In this document: positions 1 to 4,431 of the stretch, piece by piece
Layout: every line of letters begins with the position of its first letter
How positions within the stretch are numbered: the stretch's first letter is position 1
Source: an uncultured Clostridia bacterium
GTDB lineage: Bacteria > Bacillota > Clostridia > Christensenellales > UBA1242
Direction: 5' to 3'
Length of the DNA stretch: 8,515 bases
Assembly (NCBI GenBank): GCA_937900575.1
Contig: CALCEI010000013.1
Span: 1-8,515 of the forward strand
Translations under genes and position numbers: made by a program
Notes under the pieces: model-generated
Told to the model about the DNA's origin: nothing
The model's database searches: none
What the model saw: the letters and a program-made list of their open reading frames with translations, nothing else

Positions 1-111
1 CTTTTCACCAATTTTATATGGCATGCTTATAATTTCAAAACCATACTCCTTTGCAAGTTCCGGCGTTGCGTCACAGTCCGAATCCAAAAATAATACGTAA
101 TTGTTGTTCAT
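1..111 (-). CDS. DegV family protein, N-terminal fragment (runs off the left edge)
   Basis: Only the first 37 codons are in the window. The reading is M-NNNYVLFLDSDCDATPELA..., followed by a Y-G-F-E-I-I-S-M-P-Y segment. This matches the start of DegV-family proteins: a beta strand, then a D-S-x-x-D cluster (D10, S11, D14), a short helix with P-E-L-A, and a strand leading to a conserved proline (P31). DegV proteins bind fatty acids; in Firmicutes some act as FakB subunits that present exogenous fatty acids to the FakA kinase. The ATG at 109-111 has an AAGGAG ribosome binding site 6 nt upstream (plus-strand 118-123). That site sits just past the stop codon of the MarR gene, so the two genes should be co-transcribed and the MarR protein probably controls this gene. 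Family assignment from the N-terminus alone is good but not certain. Confidence 0.75.
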   Translation of the reverse strand, partial: MNNNYVLFLDSDCDATPELAKEYGFEIISMPYKIGEK

Positions 112-125
112 ATTTTTCTCCTTTT

Positions 126-539
126 TTACTTAACAATTTTTGCAAGCAAACGCAAAAAAGTGTTGGTTTCTTCTTTTGTTAAACCAACCAATCCATCTTT
201 TACTATGTAATTAAAGGATTCTTTTATTTTTAAAGCAATTTCGTTGCCTTTGCCTGTCAATTTAGAAAACAATGTTTTTTTGTTTGAACCTTCGTAATAT
301 GATTCAATTAAATCTTTTGCTTCCATTTTTGCAAGAACCCTGCTTACTGCAGCCTTGTCAGCATTGCAAAGTTTGCAAATGTTTGTGTGAGATAAACTGC
401 CAGCAGATTGTAGGTAAAAAACAACCTCAACCTCGCTTACATTTAAGCCTGTAAGGTTGCTAACTTCACGTTCAACATTCTCAAACTTTTTAACAGCTTG
501 CTGAATGGTGATATAAGTTTCGCTATCTACTTTTGGCAT
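126..539 (-). CDS. MarR family winged-helix transcriptional regulator
   Basis: A 137-residue protein, the usual MarR length. Helical dimerisation segments lie at about residues 8-30 and 103-137. The winged HTH lies at about 35-95: the helix E-V-E-V-V-F-Y-L is followed by the recognition region N-I-C-K-L-C-N-A-D-K-A-A-V-S-R-V-L-A-K-M-E (about 53-73), then the wing with S-N-K-K-T-L-F-S-K-L-T-G-K-G-N-E, a characteristic MarR ending. The ligand cannot be read from the sequence. Its stop lies 14 nt from the downstream DegV-family start, so an operon is likely, and a link to fatty-acid sensing (as for FabT-like MarR proteins) is an inference only. The ATG at 539 has GAGG about 4 nt upstream, a slightly short spacing. 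Upstream, two identical inverted-repeat-like elements flank the predicted transcription start, suggesting autorepression. Confidence 0.88.
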   Translation of the reverse strand: MPKVDSETYITIQQAVKKFENVEREVSNLTGLNVSEVEVVFYLQSAGSLSHTNICKLCNADKAAVSRVLAKMEAKDLIESYYEGSNKKTLFSKLTGKGNEIALKIKESFNYIVKDGLVGLTKEETNTFLRLLAKIVK

Positions 540-568
540 ACACCCTCACAATACTTCAAATTGAAATG

Positions 569-583
569 GTTGTATTTATCAAC
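569..583. promoter_or_regulatory. Operator-like repeat, copy B (in the marR 5' leader)
   Basis: This is the second perfect copy of GTTGTATTTATCAAC. It is nested with a wider inverted repeat, GGTTGT (568-573) and ACAACC (587-592). It lies in the transcribed leader of marR, so it may be a roadblock operator, a cooperative second MarR site, or both. Confidence 0.55.
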
Positions 584-603
584 AAAACAACCTTTCACTT
601 TTT

Positions 604-618
604 GTTGTATTTATCAAC
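604..618. promoter_or_regulatory. Operator-like repeat, copy A (at the marR transcription start)
   Basis: The 15-bp element GTTGTATTTATCAAC has inverted arms GTTG and CAAC around a 7-bp AT centre. It abuts the -10 box of the marR promoter and covers the predicted start site, a classic position for a repressor. An identical copy lies 35 bp away at 569-583. Confidence 0.6.
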
Positions 619-647
619 ATTTTATAAAATTAAAAAAACAATGTCAA
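619..647 (-). promoter_or_regulatory. Sigma-A promoter of the marR-degV pair
   Basis: Read on the minus strand there is a perfect TTGACA (plus-strand 642-647), a 17-nt spacer, and TAAAAT (619-624). The transcript would start near 612 and give a 5' leader of about 70 nt before the MarR ATG at 539. Confidence 0.7.
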
Positions 648-734
648 TCAAATTTTCGACATTTTTCAAATTTCATATTTGCCAGTTTTTGGAAGGTAGA
701 ATTAAATTAGAATTTTTGTTTTGCCAAATTTCAT

Positions 735-763
735 TTAACAAAAACTGAGTTTAGTGTTAAAAT
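735..763 (+). promoter_or_regulatory. Sigma-A promoter of the RNA methyltransferase-sua5 pair
   Basis: TTAACA (735-740), a 17-nt spacer and TAAAAT (758-763) fit a sigma-A promoter. The -10 box ends only 6 nt before the ATG at 770, so transcription should begin at or next to the start codon. Confidence 0.55.
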
Positions 764-769
764 AAAGGC

Positions 770-1492
770 ATGGTAAAAATTGAAAGATATAATAAAGATT
801 TAAATTATTCATATTCCTTGGGTGCGTTTCCTACGTACGAACTTGTTTGCCGTCACCCAGAGCAAGTGGAGTGTTTGCTTTTAAGCACAAAGTTAAATGT
901 TACAAAAGAAGTGCAAGATTTGTTGGACTTGTGCAAAAAACACAACATACCTGTTGAATATAATGATAAAGCAATAAGCAAAATTAGTGATAAAGAAAAT
1001 TGTTTTGTCGCAGGTGTGTTTAATAAATATAAATCTACCTTTAAGGATAACAAGCAAATTGTTTTGGTTAATCCAAGCAATAGTGGCAACCTTGGCACAA
1101 TCATGCGTACAATGTTAGGTTTTGGAATAAAAGACTTGGCAATTGTTAAACCATGTGTGGATTACTTTGACCCAAAAACTGTGCGTGCAAGCATGGGCGC
1201 AGTGTTTGGACTTAATATTGTGGAATTTAATTCTGTAGAAGAGTATTTGAAAAGTAATACCTATAAAAAATTCTTCTTTATGTTAAATGGCAAAACAAAG
1301 TTAGGGCAATTTAAAGTGCCAACCGAAAACTATGCACTTGTGTTTGGCAACGAGGCACGCGGTCTTCCAAATGAATTGTTGGACGTTGATGTTAGCGTTG
1401 TCATTGAACACAGCAAAGAAATTGATAGTTTAAACTTGCCAATCAGTGTTGGCATGGCAATTTATGAATTTAGAGGCAGAAATGGAAACTAA
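770..1492 (+). CDS. TrmH/SpoU family RNA 2'-O-methyltransferase
   Basis: A 240-residue SPOUT-fold methyltransferase that should transfer a methyl group from S-adenosylmethionine to a ribose 2'-OH in rRNA or tRNA. All three SpoU signature motifs are present: motif 1 at about 101-120 (N-P-S-N-S-G-N-L-G-T-I-M-R-T, with the catalytic-type Arg at 113), motif 2 at 192-200 (F-G-N-E-A-R-G-L-P), and motif 3 at about 220-236 (S-L-N-L-P-I-S-V-G-M-A, then the Y-E-F-R end). The N-terminal 95 residues form a substrate-binding-type domain. The exact target nucleotide cannot be told, so no gene symbol is given. No usable Shine-Dalgarno precedes the ATG: AAAGG ends 1 nt before it. The predicted transcription start nearly coincides with the ATG, so the message may be leaderless. 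The 3' end overlaps the next gene by 11 nt. Confidence 0.88.
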   Translation: MVKIERYNKDLNYSYSLGAFPTYELVCRHPEQVECLLLSTKLNVTKEVQDLLDLCKKHNIPVEYNDKAISKISDKENCFVAGVFNKYKSTFKDNKQIVLVNPSNSGNLGTIMRTMLGFGIKDLAIVKPCVDYFDPKTVRASMGAVFGLNIVEFNSVEEYLKSNTYKKFFFMLNGKTKLGQFKVPTENYALVFGNEARGLPNELLDVDVSVVIEHSKEIDSLNLPISVGMAIYEFRGRNGN

Positions 1493-2477
1493 AATAGCGA
1501 AACCAAGCAAAGATGTTTATAATTTGGCAGGGCAACTTATTCGCAAGGGTGAAGTTGTTGCTTTTCCAACCGAAACAGTTTATGGCCTTGGTGCAGACGC
1601 CACAAATGCAGAAGCAGTTAAAAAAATTTACACGGCAAAGGGTAGGCCAAGTGATAATCCACTTATTGTTCATTTGGCAGATAAAAAGGATATTAAAAAA
1701 TATGTTTTGGGCATTTCGCCTTTGGAACAAAAAATTGTGGATAACTTTATGCCAGGGGCAATCAGTTTAGTGTTAAAGAAAAATGATGTTATTGCACCAA
1801 TTGTTGTTGCAGGGGGAGAAACGGTTGCAATTCGTATACCAGAAAATGAAGTTGCGCGTGAATTTATTGCAGCAACAGGTAGGCCAATTTGCGCCCCAAG
1901 TGCCAACACAAGCAAACGCCCAAGTCCAACAATTGCAGAGCACGTTTTTGAAGATATGCATGGCAAAATTCCACTTATCATAGATGGTGGGCAAACCACT
2001 GTCGGCATAGAAAGTACAGTTGTAAAAGTTGTTGATGAAGAAATTTACATTTTGCGCCCAGGTAAATTTGGCAAGGCAGATTTTGAAAGTAAGTTGCACT
2101 GCGTTTGTCACGAAAAAGTTTTGGCAGGCAAAGTGGTGGAAAGCCCAGGAACAAAATATACACACTATAAACCAAACTGCGATATGGTGCTTGTAAAAAC
2201 CAATCCACAAAAAACCATTGTTGAATTATATAAAAAGGCAACAAGCGAAGGAAAAAAGGTTGTAATTTTGTGTAAAGAAGAAAGTTTAATTCATTTTAAA
2301 GGTCTAAACGCACATGCACTTGGCAAAACAAGTAATGACGCAAGTCACAATGTGTTTAAAATGTTGCGCGAATTTGAAAATAATGATTTGATTATTGCCG
2401 AATACTTTGATAACGGCACAATGGTTGAAGGTCTTTTCAATCGCATGATTAAATCCGCATCTGGAAATTTAATATAA
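1482..2477 (+). CDS. L-threonylcarbamoyladenylate synthase (Sua5/TsaC, two-domain form)
   Basis: 331 residues from the chosen ATG. The enzyme makes threonylcarbamoyl-AMP from threonine, bicarbonate and ATP, the first step of the t6A37 tRNA modification; TsaB/D/E then transfer the group to tRNAs reading ANN codons. The YrdC domain covers about 10-205, with F-P-T-E-T-V-Y-G-L-G (28-37), K-G-R-P-S-D-N-P-L (53-61), P-S-A-N-T-S-K-R-P-S (139-148), G-I-E-S-T-V-V (175-181) and L-R-P-G (191-194). The linker S-P-G-T-K-Y-T-H-Y-K-P (221-231) leads into the Sua5 C-terminal domain, which ends with L-F-N-R-M-I-K-S-A. Length is normal for the long Sua5 type rather than the short TsaC type. I chose 1482 because AGAGG lies 5 nt upstream and the conserved region starts right after it; an in-frame ATG at 1464 is possible. 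Translation is likely coupled to the methyltransferase, with an 11-nt overlap. Confidence 0.92.
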   Translation: METKIAKPSKDVYNLAGQLIRKGEVVAFPTETVYGLGADATNAEAVKKIYTAKGRPSDNPLIVHLADKKDIKKYVLGISPLEQKIVDNFMPGAISLVLKKNDVIAPIVVAGGETVAIRIPENEVAREFIAATGRPICAPSANTSKRPSPTIAEHVFEDMHGKIPLIIDGGQTTVGIESTVVKVVDEEIYILRPGKFGKADFESKLHCVCHEKVLAGKVVESPGTKYTHYKPNCDMVLVKTNPQKTIVELYKKATSEGKKVVILCKEESLIHFKGLNAHALGKTSNDASHNVFKMLREFENNDLIIAEYFDNGTMVEGLFNRMIKSASGNLI

Positions 2478-2481
2478 AAAA

Positions 2482-2508
2482 GCAGGGCAAACGCCCTGTT
2501 ATTTTTTT
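2482..2508. terminator. Bidirectional terminator between sua5 and tRNA-Gly
   Basis: A 6-bp stem CAGGGC/GCCCTG (2483-2488 and 2493-2498) with an AAAC loop is followed on the plus strand by TTATTTTTTT. On the minus strand it is followed by CTTTTTTATATT, so the same hairpin ends both convergent transcripts. The plus-strand T-tract touches the complement of the tRNA CCA end. Confidence 0.85.
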
Positions 2509-2581
2509 GGAGCGAGTGATGGGAATCGAACCCACCTCATAGGCTTGGGAAGCCCATGTACTACCGATGTACTACACCCGC
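2508..2581 (-). tRNA. tRNA-Gly (anticodon CCC)
   Basis: A 74-nt cloverleaf on the minus strand. Acceptor arms are GCGGGTG and CACTCGC, with one G-U pair, discriminator T, and an encoded CCA (2508-2510). The D arm is of the GTAGTACATCGGTAGTAC type, and the T arm is GTGGG-TTCGATT-CCCAT. The anticodon stem TGGGC/GCCTA closes the loop TTCCCAA, so the anticodon is CCC, reading GGG. The pyrimidine discriminator and the overall pattern fit bacterial glycine tRNAs. The gene has its own promoter just upstream. Confidence 0.93.
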
Positions 2582-2590
2582 ATTGCAATC

Positions 2591-2618
2591 ATTATACACA
2601 AAATTTGCAAAAACTCAA
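2591..2618 (-). promoter_or_regulatory. Promoter of tRNA-Gly
   Basis: On the minus strand TTGAGT (plus-strand 2613-2618), a 16-nt spacer and a perfect TATAAT (2591-2596) stand 10 nt before the mature 5' end at 2581. The start site would therefore lie almost at the tRNA. Confidence 0.7.
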
Positions 2619-2672
2619 AATAATTGTCGTGGTTTAATTTGGCGCAACGTGTAAAAAAGTTTATTAAAAAAC

Positions 2673-2701
2673 TTGACAATGTGCCTTTTTTCTGGTATAT
2701 T
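2673..2701 (+). promoter_or_regulatory. Promoter of the tRNA-Met/tRNA-Glu transcript
   Basis: A perfect TTGACA (2673-2678), a 17-nt spacer and TATATT (2696-2701) precede tRNA-Met by 14 nt. No other promoter or terminator is evident before tRNA-Glu, so this one probably drives both tRNAs. Confidence 0.82.
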
Positions 2702-2715
2702 ATCAATCGTAACAT

Positions 2716-2791
2716 GGCGGTGTGGCTCAGCGGTTAAAGCAATCGGTTCATACCCGATGGATCAGTAGTTCAATTCTACTCACCGCCACCA
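2716..2791 (+). tRNA. Elongator tRNA-Met (anticodon CAT)
   Basis: A 76-nt cloverleaf with acceptor GGCGGTG/CACCGCC, discriminator A and an encoded CCA. The anticodon stem ATCGG/CCGAT closes the loop TTCATAC, giving anticodon CAT with A at position 37. The acceptor begins with a paired G-C, and the anticodon stem lacks the three consecutive G-C pairs of initiators, so it is not tRNA-fMet. The acceptor differs from the usual lysidine-type tRNA-Ile(CAT). Elongator Met tRNAs are t6A substrates, so the product of the nearby Sua5 gene is expected to act on it. Confidence 0.92.
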
Positions 2792-2814
2792 ACAATTTTC
2801 ATGTTACGGAAATT

Positions 2815-2954
2815 GAACAACCCAAGCATAAGCGAGTGTAATGCATAGGGTTCCCACAAGAACTTGTTTTGAAGTGGGAAAAAGGAACAACCGAGCAAAA
2901 GCGCAAGGTTGTGAAGAATGAACAACCTTAGCATAAGCGAGTGTTGTGACGTGG
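2815..2954 (+). repeat. Tandem array of four ~35-bp hairpin units between tRNA-Met and tRNA-Glu
   Basis: Units begin at 2815, 2850, 2885 and 2920, an exact 35-bp spacing, and the last runs 2 nt into tRNA-Glu. Units 1, 3 and 4 start with GAACAACC and share a core like AGCATAAGCGAGTG. Each can form a hairpin: AACCC/GGGTT (2819-2823 with 2848-2852), ACAACC/GGTTGT (2887-2892 with 2907-2912) and ACAAC/GTTGT (2922-2926 with 2943-2947). Unit 2 has a different sequence but the same shape: TTCCCAC/GTGGGAA (2851-2857 with 2874-2880) around a loop with the short inverted repeat ACAAG/CTTGT. The arms change in concert between units, as expected for selected structure. The array is presumably transcribed in the tRNA precursor. 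Its function is unknown. Confidence 0.6.
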
Positions 2955-3027
2955 TCCCTTGGTCAAGTGGTTAAGACACCACCCTTTCACGGTGGTATCA
3001 GCGGTTCGAGCCCGCTAGGGACTACCA
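2953..3027 (+). tRNA. tRNA-Glu (anticodon TTC)
   Basis: A 75-nt cloverleaf. Acceptor arms are GGTCCCT and AGGGACT, with a G-U first pair, discriminator A, and an encoded CCA at 3025-3027. The anticodon stem CCACC/GGTGG closes the loop CTTTCAC, so the anticodon is TTC. The T arm is AGCGG-TTCGAGC-CCGCT. The gene closely resembles Firmicutes tRNA-Glu in the D arm (TTGGTCAAGTGGTTAAGACA). It lies downstream of tRNA-Met, separated by the hairpin array, with a terminator right after it. Confidence 0.94.
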
Positions 3028-3034
3028 AAAAATT

Positions 3035-3063
3035 ATCCTTGTTTAATACAAGGATTTTTTATT
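3035..3063 (+). terminator. Terminator of the tRNA-Met/tRNA-Glu transcript
   Basis: A perfect 8-bp stem ATCCTTGT/ACAAGGAT (3035-3042 and 3048-3055) with loop TTAAT is followed by TTTTTATT, starting 8 nt after the tRNA-Glu CCA. Confidence 0.88.
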
Positions 3064-3065
3064 AA

Positions 3066-3094
3066 AAGACTCTAACCAGTTCGGTTAGAGTCTT
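3066..3094. terminator. Long perfect hairpin between convergent tRNA-Glu and the 184-aa gene
   Basis: A 12-bp perfect stem (AAGACTCTAACC at 3066-3077, its complement at 3083-3094) has a 5-nt loop AGTTC. It lies 6 nt past the stop of the minus-strand gene at 3101, whose terminator it probably is. The T-tract on that side (TTTTAATAAAA) is short, so rho-independent activity is likely but not ideal. Confidence 0.7.
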
Positions 3095-3100
3095 GTTTGT

Positions 3101-3655
3101 TTATAACTTAATTTCTTCATTTTTAACTTTTATTAATTCTTTATTTTTAAGGTCTGCTTCATATCTTGCTGCCTTGCTTCTGTTGCCGTTTATGTAAGCA
3201 TAAGAAACTTTGTCAAAATCGACATCATTTCTTGTTTGCAAATATGCCATTTGGCTATCTGTTGGCATAATGCCTTCTTTATAATCTCCCAAAAATTCAG
3301 CCACGTATTTTCCGGTATCATTTTCATCTGCTTTGGATATGTGTATCCAACCAAGGCTTTCCAAAGTTTCATCAGATTTTTTGTGGACATAGTGTGCTTG
3401 AAGATAGTGGTAGGCCCATTTGCAACCATAAAACTTACCGTTTCTATCCAGCCAACCAGCTTTGAGTGTGTCATCATAAACATCTGTTCCGTACCAATTT
3501 AATTTTCGTCTGCTTACTGCTTCAACAATTTCAAAGTCTGTAATATCAATATTATCTAACTTTATATATTTCCAATTGTGGAAAATAGTGGCATTGTTCA
3601 GTGGTGTGTCTTCATCATATAGCCACCAAAATCTTTGATACTTAACAAATTTCAT
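3101..3655 (-). CDS. Hypothetical protein, 184 aa, aromatic-rich, family not recognised
   Basis: I do not recognise the function. The protein is soluble, with no signal peptide or membrane segment. It is rich in Trp and Tyr: an F-W-W-L-Y cluster near residue 10 and a central segment with G-W-L-D-R-N-G-K-F-Y-G-C-K-W-A-Y-H. This is followed by an L-E-S-L-G-W-I-H-I strand. After it come P-T-D-S-Q-M-A-Y-L, typical of a small helical tail, and a Lys/Glu-rich C-terminus. The pattern G-W-(x)n-G-x-F-Y-x-C-x-(x)n-H recalls small hypothetical proteins of Firmicutes and their phages, but I cannot name a domain. I start at the ATG at 3653-3655 because GGGAAG lies 7 nt upstream; an in-frame ATG 8 codons further up lacks such a site. 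It stands alone between its own promoter and a hairpin. Confidence 0.75.
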   Translation of the reverse strand: MKFVKYQRFWWLYDEDTPLNNATIFHNWKYIKLDNIDITDFEIVEAVSRRKLNWYGTDVYDDTLKAGWLDRNGKFYGCKWAYHYLQAHYVHKKSDETLESLGWIHISKADENDTGKYVAEFLGDYKEGIMPTDSQMAYLQTRNDVDFDKVSYAYINGNRSKAARYEADLKNKELIKVKNEEIKL

Positions 3656-3681
3656 ATGTTTTCTTCCCTTTATATGCAATA

Positions 3682-3710
3682 ATTATACTTTATAATTTCA
3701 CTTTTTGCAA
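3682..3710 (-). promoter_or_regulatory. Sigma-A promoter of the 184-aa hypothetical gene
   Basis: Minus-strand TTGCAA (plus-strand 3705-3710), a 17-nt spacer and a perfect TATAAT (3682-3687) give a start near 3675, about 20 nt before the ATG at 3655. Confidence 0.75.
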
Positions 3711-3728
3711 GATGAAATTAAATAATTT

Positions 3729-4319
3729 TTAAAACACAAGCAGAATAACAAAGTTTTTAAGCAAGGCTAAAATTAAGCAAAACAAAAGAATAAGCACAAG
3801 TAAGGTTAAACTTAACACAAGCAAAATTTTGTTGTGGCAAGAAAAGATTTGCTTAAAATATCCTTTTCCAGAATAATAACTTACATTTGTTAAAATAAGC
3901 AAAAGCAAGATAATTTCAAGTAACATAAAAACAAGCAACAAGATTAACAACACTAAAACATTAAAAAACCCATAAAGCAAAATTATGCTTACAAACAACA
4001 CACTTTGTGCATAGGCAAAATAAAGGTAAAAAATGATGCCAAGCAAACTTAAAATTGGGTTAAAGCAAGTTAATACAATTACGGCATAAAAAATTGCAGT
4101 GCTAAGCATCAAACCAAAGATTAAAGTTACAAAAGAAATTTCTTCTTTAAGGAAATTTATGTAAGGAATATTGTTTAAATTTATTGGTATAATTCCACCA
4201 TTAAAATTGATTGCAGAAAAAACACCCAACACAAGCATCAAGATTGTTAGAATAATTAAAATTATAAACAACGCCTTTTTGCGTCGTATTGTCTCTTTTA
4301 TATCAGCAAAGAAGTCCAT
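3729..4319 (-). CDS. Polytopic integral membrane protein, possibly SpoIIM-like
   Basis: 196 residues, mostly hydrophobic. A short amphipathic, basic N-terminus (K-E-T-I-R-R-K-K, about 8-15) is followed by a membrane helix at about 17-37. An extracytoplasmic-type loop (about 40-60, with N-F-N-G-G-I-I-P-I-N) comes next, then four or five further helices up to the C-terminus. The layout of K-E-T-(I/L)-R-x-x-K-x-L-F-I-I-L, one helix, a loop, then a packed helical bundle resembles SpoIIM/DUF95-type proteins of Clostridia. SpoIIM belongs to the DMP peptidoglycan-degrading complex of engulfment. The resemblance is by layout only, without diagnostic residues I can cite, so treat it as a suggestion; an ordinary small membrane protein is equally possible. 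No good ribosome binding site precedes the ATG at 4319. It diverges from the Cys-rich gene at 4432. Confidence 0.7.
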   Translation of the reverse strand: MDFFADIKETIRRKKALFIILIILTILMLVLGVFSAINFNGGIIPINLNNIPYINFLKEEISFVTLIFGLMLSTAIFYAVIVLTCFNPILSLLGIIFYLYFAYAQSVLFVSIILLYGFFNVLVLLILLLVFMLLEIILLLLILTNVSYYSGKGYFKQIFSCHNKILLVLSLTLLVLILLFCLILALLKNFVILLVF

Positions 4320-4362
4320 ACAATAATTTATGAAAAATTTTTCTGTGTTATGAAAAGGCTTT

Positions 4363-4391
4363 TTAACAAAATTTTAAGTTCTTCATATTAT
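4363..4391 (+). promoter_or_regulatory. Promoter of the Cys-rich small protein gene (sigma-A-like or mother-cell sigma)
   Basis: Two readings overlap. As sigma-A: TTAACA (4363-4368), a 17-nt spacer and TATTAT (4386-4391). As a sigma-E/sigma-K type: AC (4366-4367), a 16-nt spacer and CATATTAT (4384-4391), which fits CATAnnnT. The -10 sits inside a perfect 15-bp palindrome. The sequence cannot decide between them. Confidence 0.5.
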
Positions 4392-4395
4392 GAAG
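4381..4395. promoter_or_regulatory. Perfect 15-bp palindrome in the divergent promoter region
   Basis: CTTCATATTATGAAG is a perfect inverted repeat (7-bp arms around a single T) between the divergent genes at 4319 (minus) and 4432 (plus). It could be an operator, or a -10 shared by both directions, since CATAnnnT occurs on each strand. Confidence 0.5.
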
Positions 4396-4431
4396 TGAAC
4401 AAACTTTTTGGTTTGTTTTAAGGAGATATTT

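Noticed and set aside
498..748. Short plus-strand open frames across the marR-methyltransferase intergenic region
   Set aside because: They run through the promoters and operator repeats, have no ribosome binding site, and give low-complexity Phe/Lys-rich products.
1670..2008. Minus-strand 112-codon open frame inside the Sua5 gene
   Set aside because: Antisense to the YrdC domain with no supporting start signal or family pattern.
1773..2210. Minus-strand 145-codon open frame inside the Sua5 gene
   Set aside because: It lies antisense to strongly conserved Sua5 motifs, has a composition full of Cys/Trp/Phe/Asn with no known motif, and lacks a ribosome binding site. It is a shadow frame.
2716..2791. 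Initiator tRNA-fMet or lysidine-type tRNA-Ile(CAT)
   Set aside because: Its first acceptor pair is a normal G-C, the anticodon stem is ATCGG/CCGAT rather than the initiator's three G-C pairs, and the acceptor GGCGGTG fits elongator Met.
2815..2954. CRISPR array
   Set aside because: The units repeat end to end without unique spacers, each unit is palindromic, one unit differs entirely in sequence, and there are no cas genes.
3190..3502. Open frames overlapping the 184-aa hypothetical gene on both strands
   Set aside because: The 3101-3655 frame has a good promoter, ribosome binding site and downstream hairpin; the others have none.
4408..4431. Upstream TTG start for the Cys-rich gene
   Set aside because: It would place the clear AAGGAG site inside the coding region, whereas the ATG at 4432 is correctly spaced from that site.
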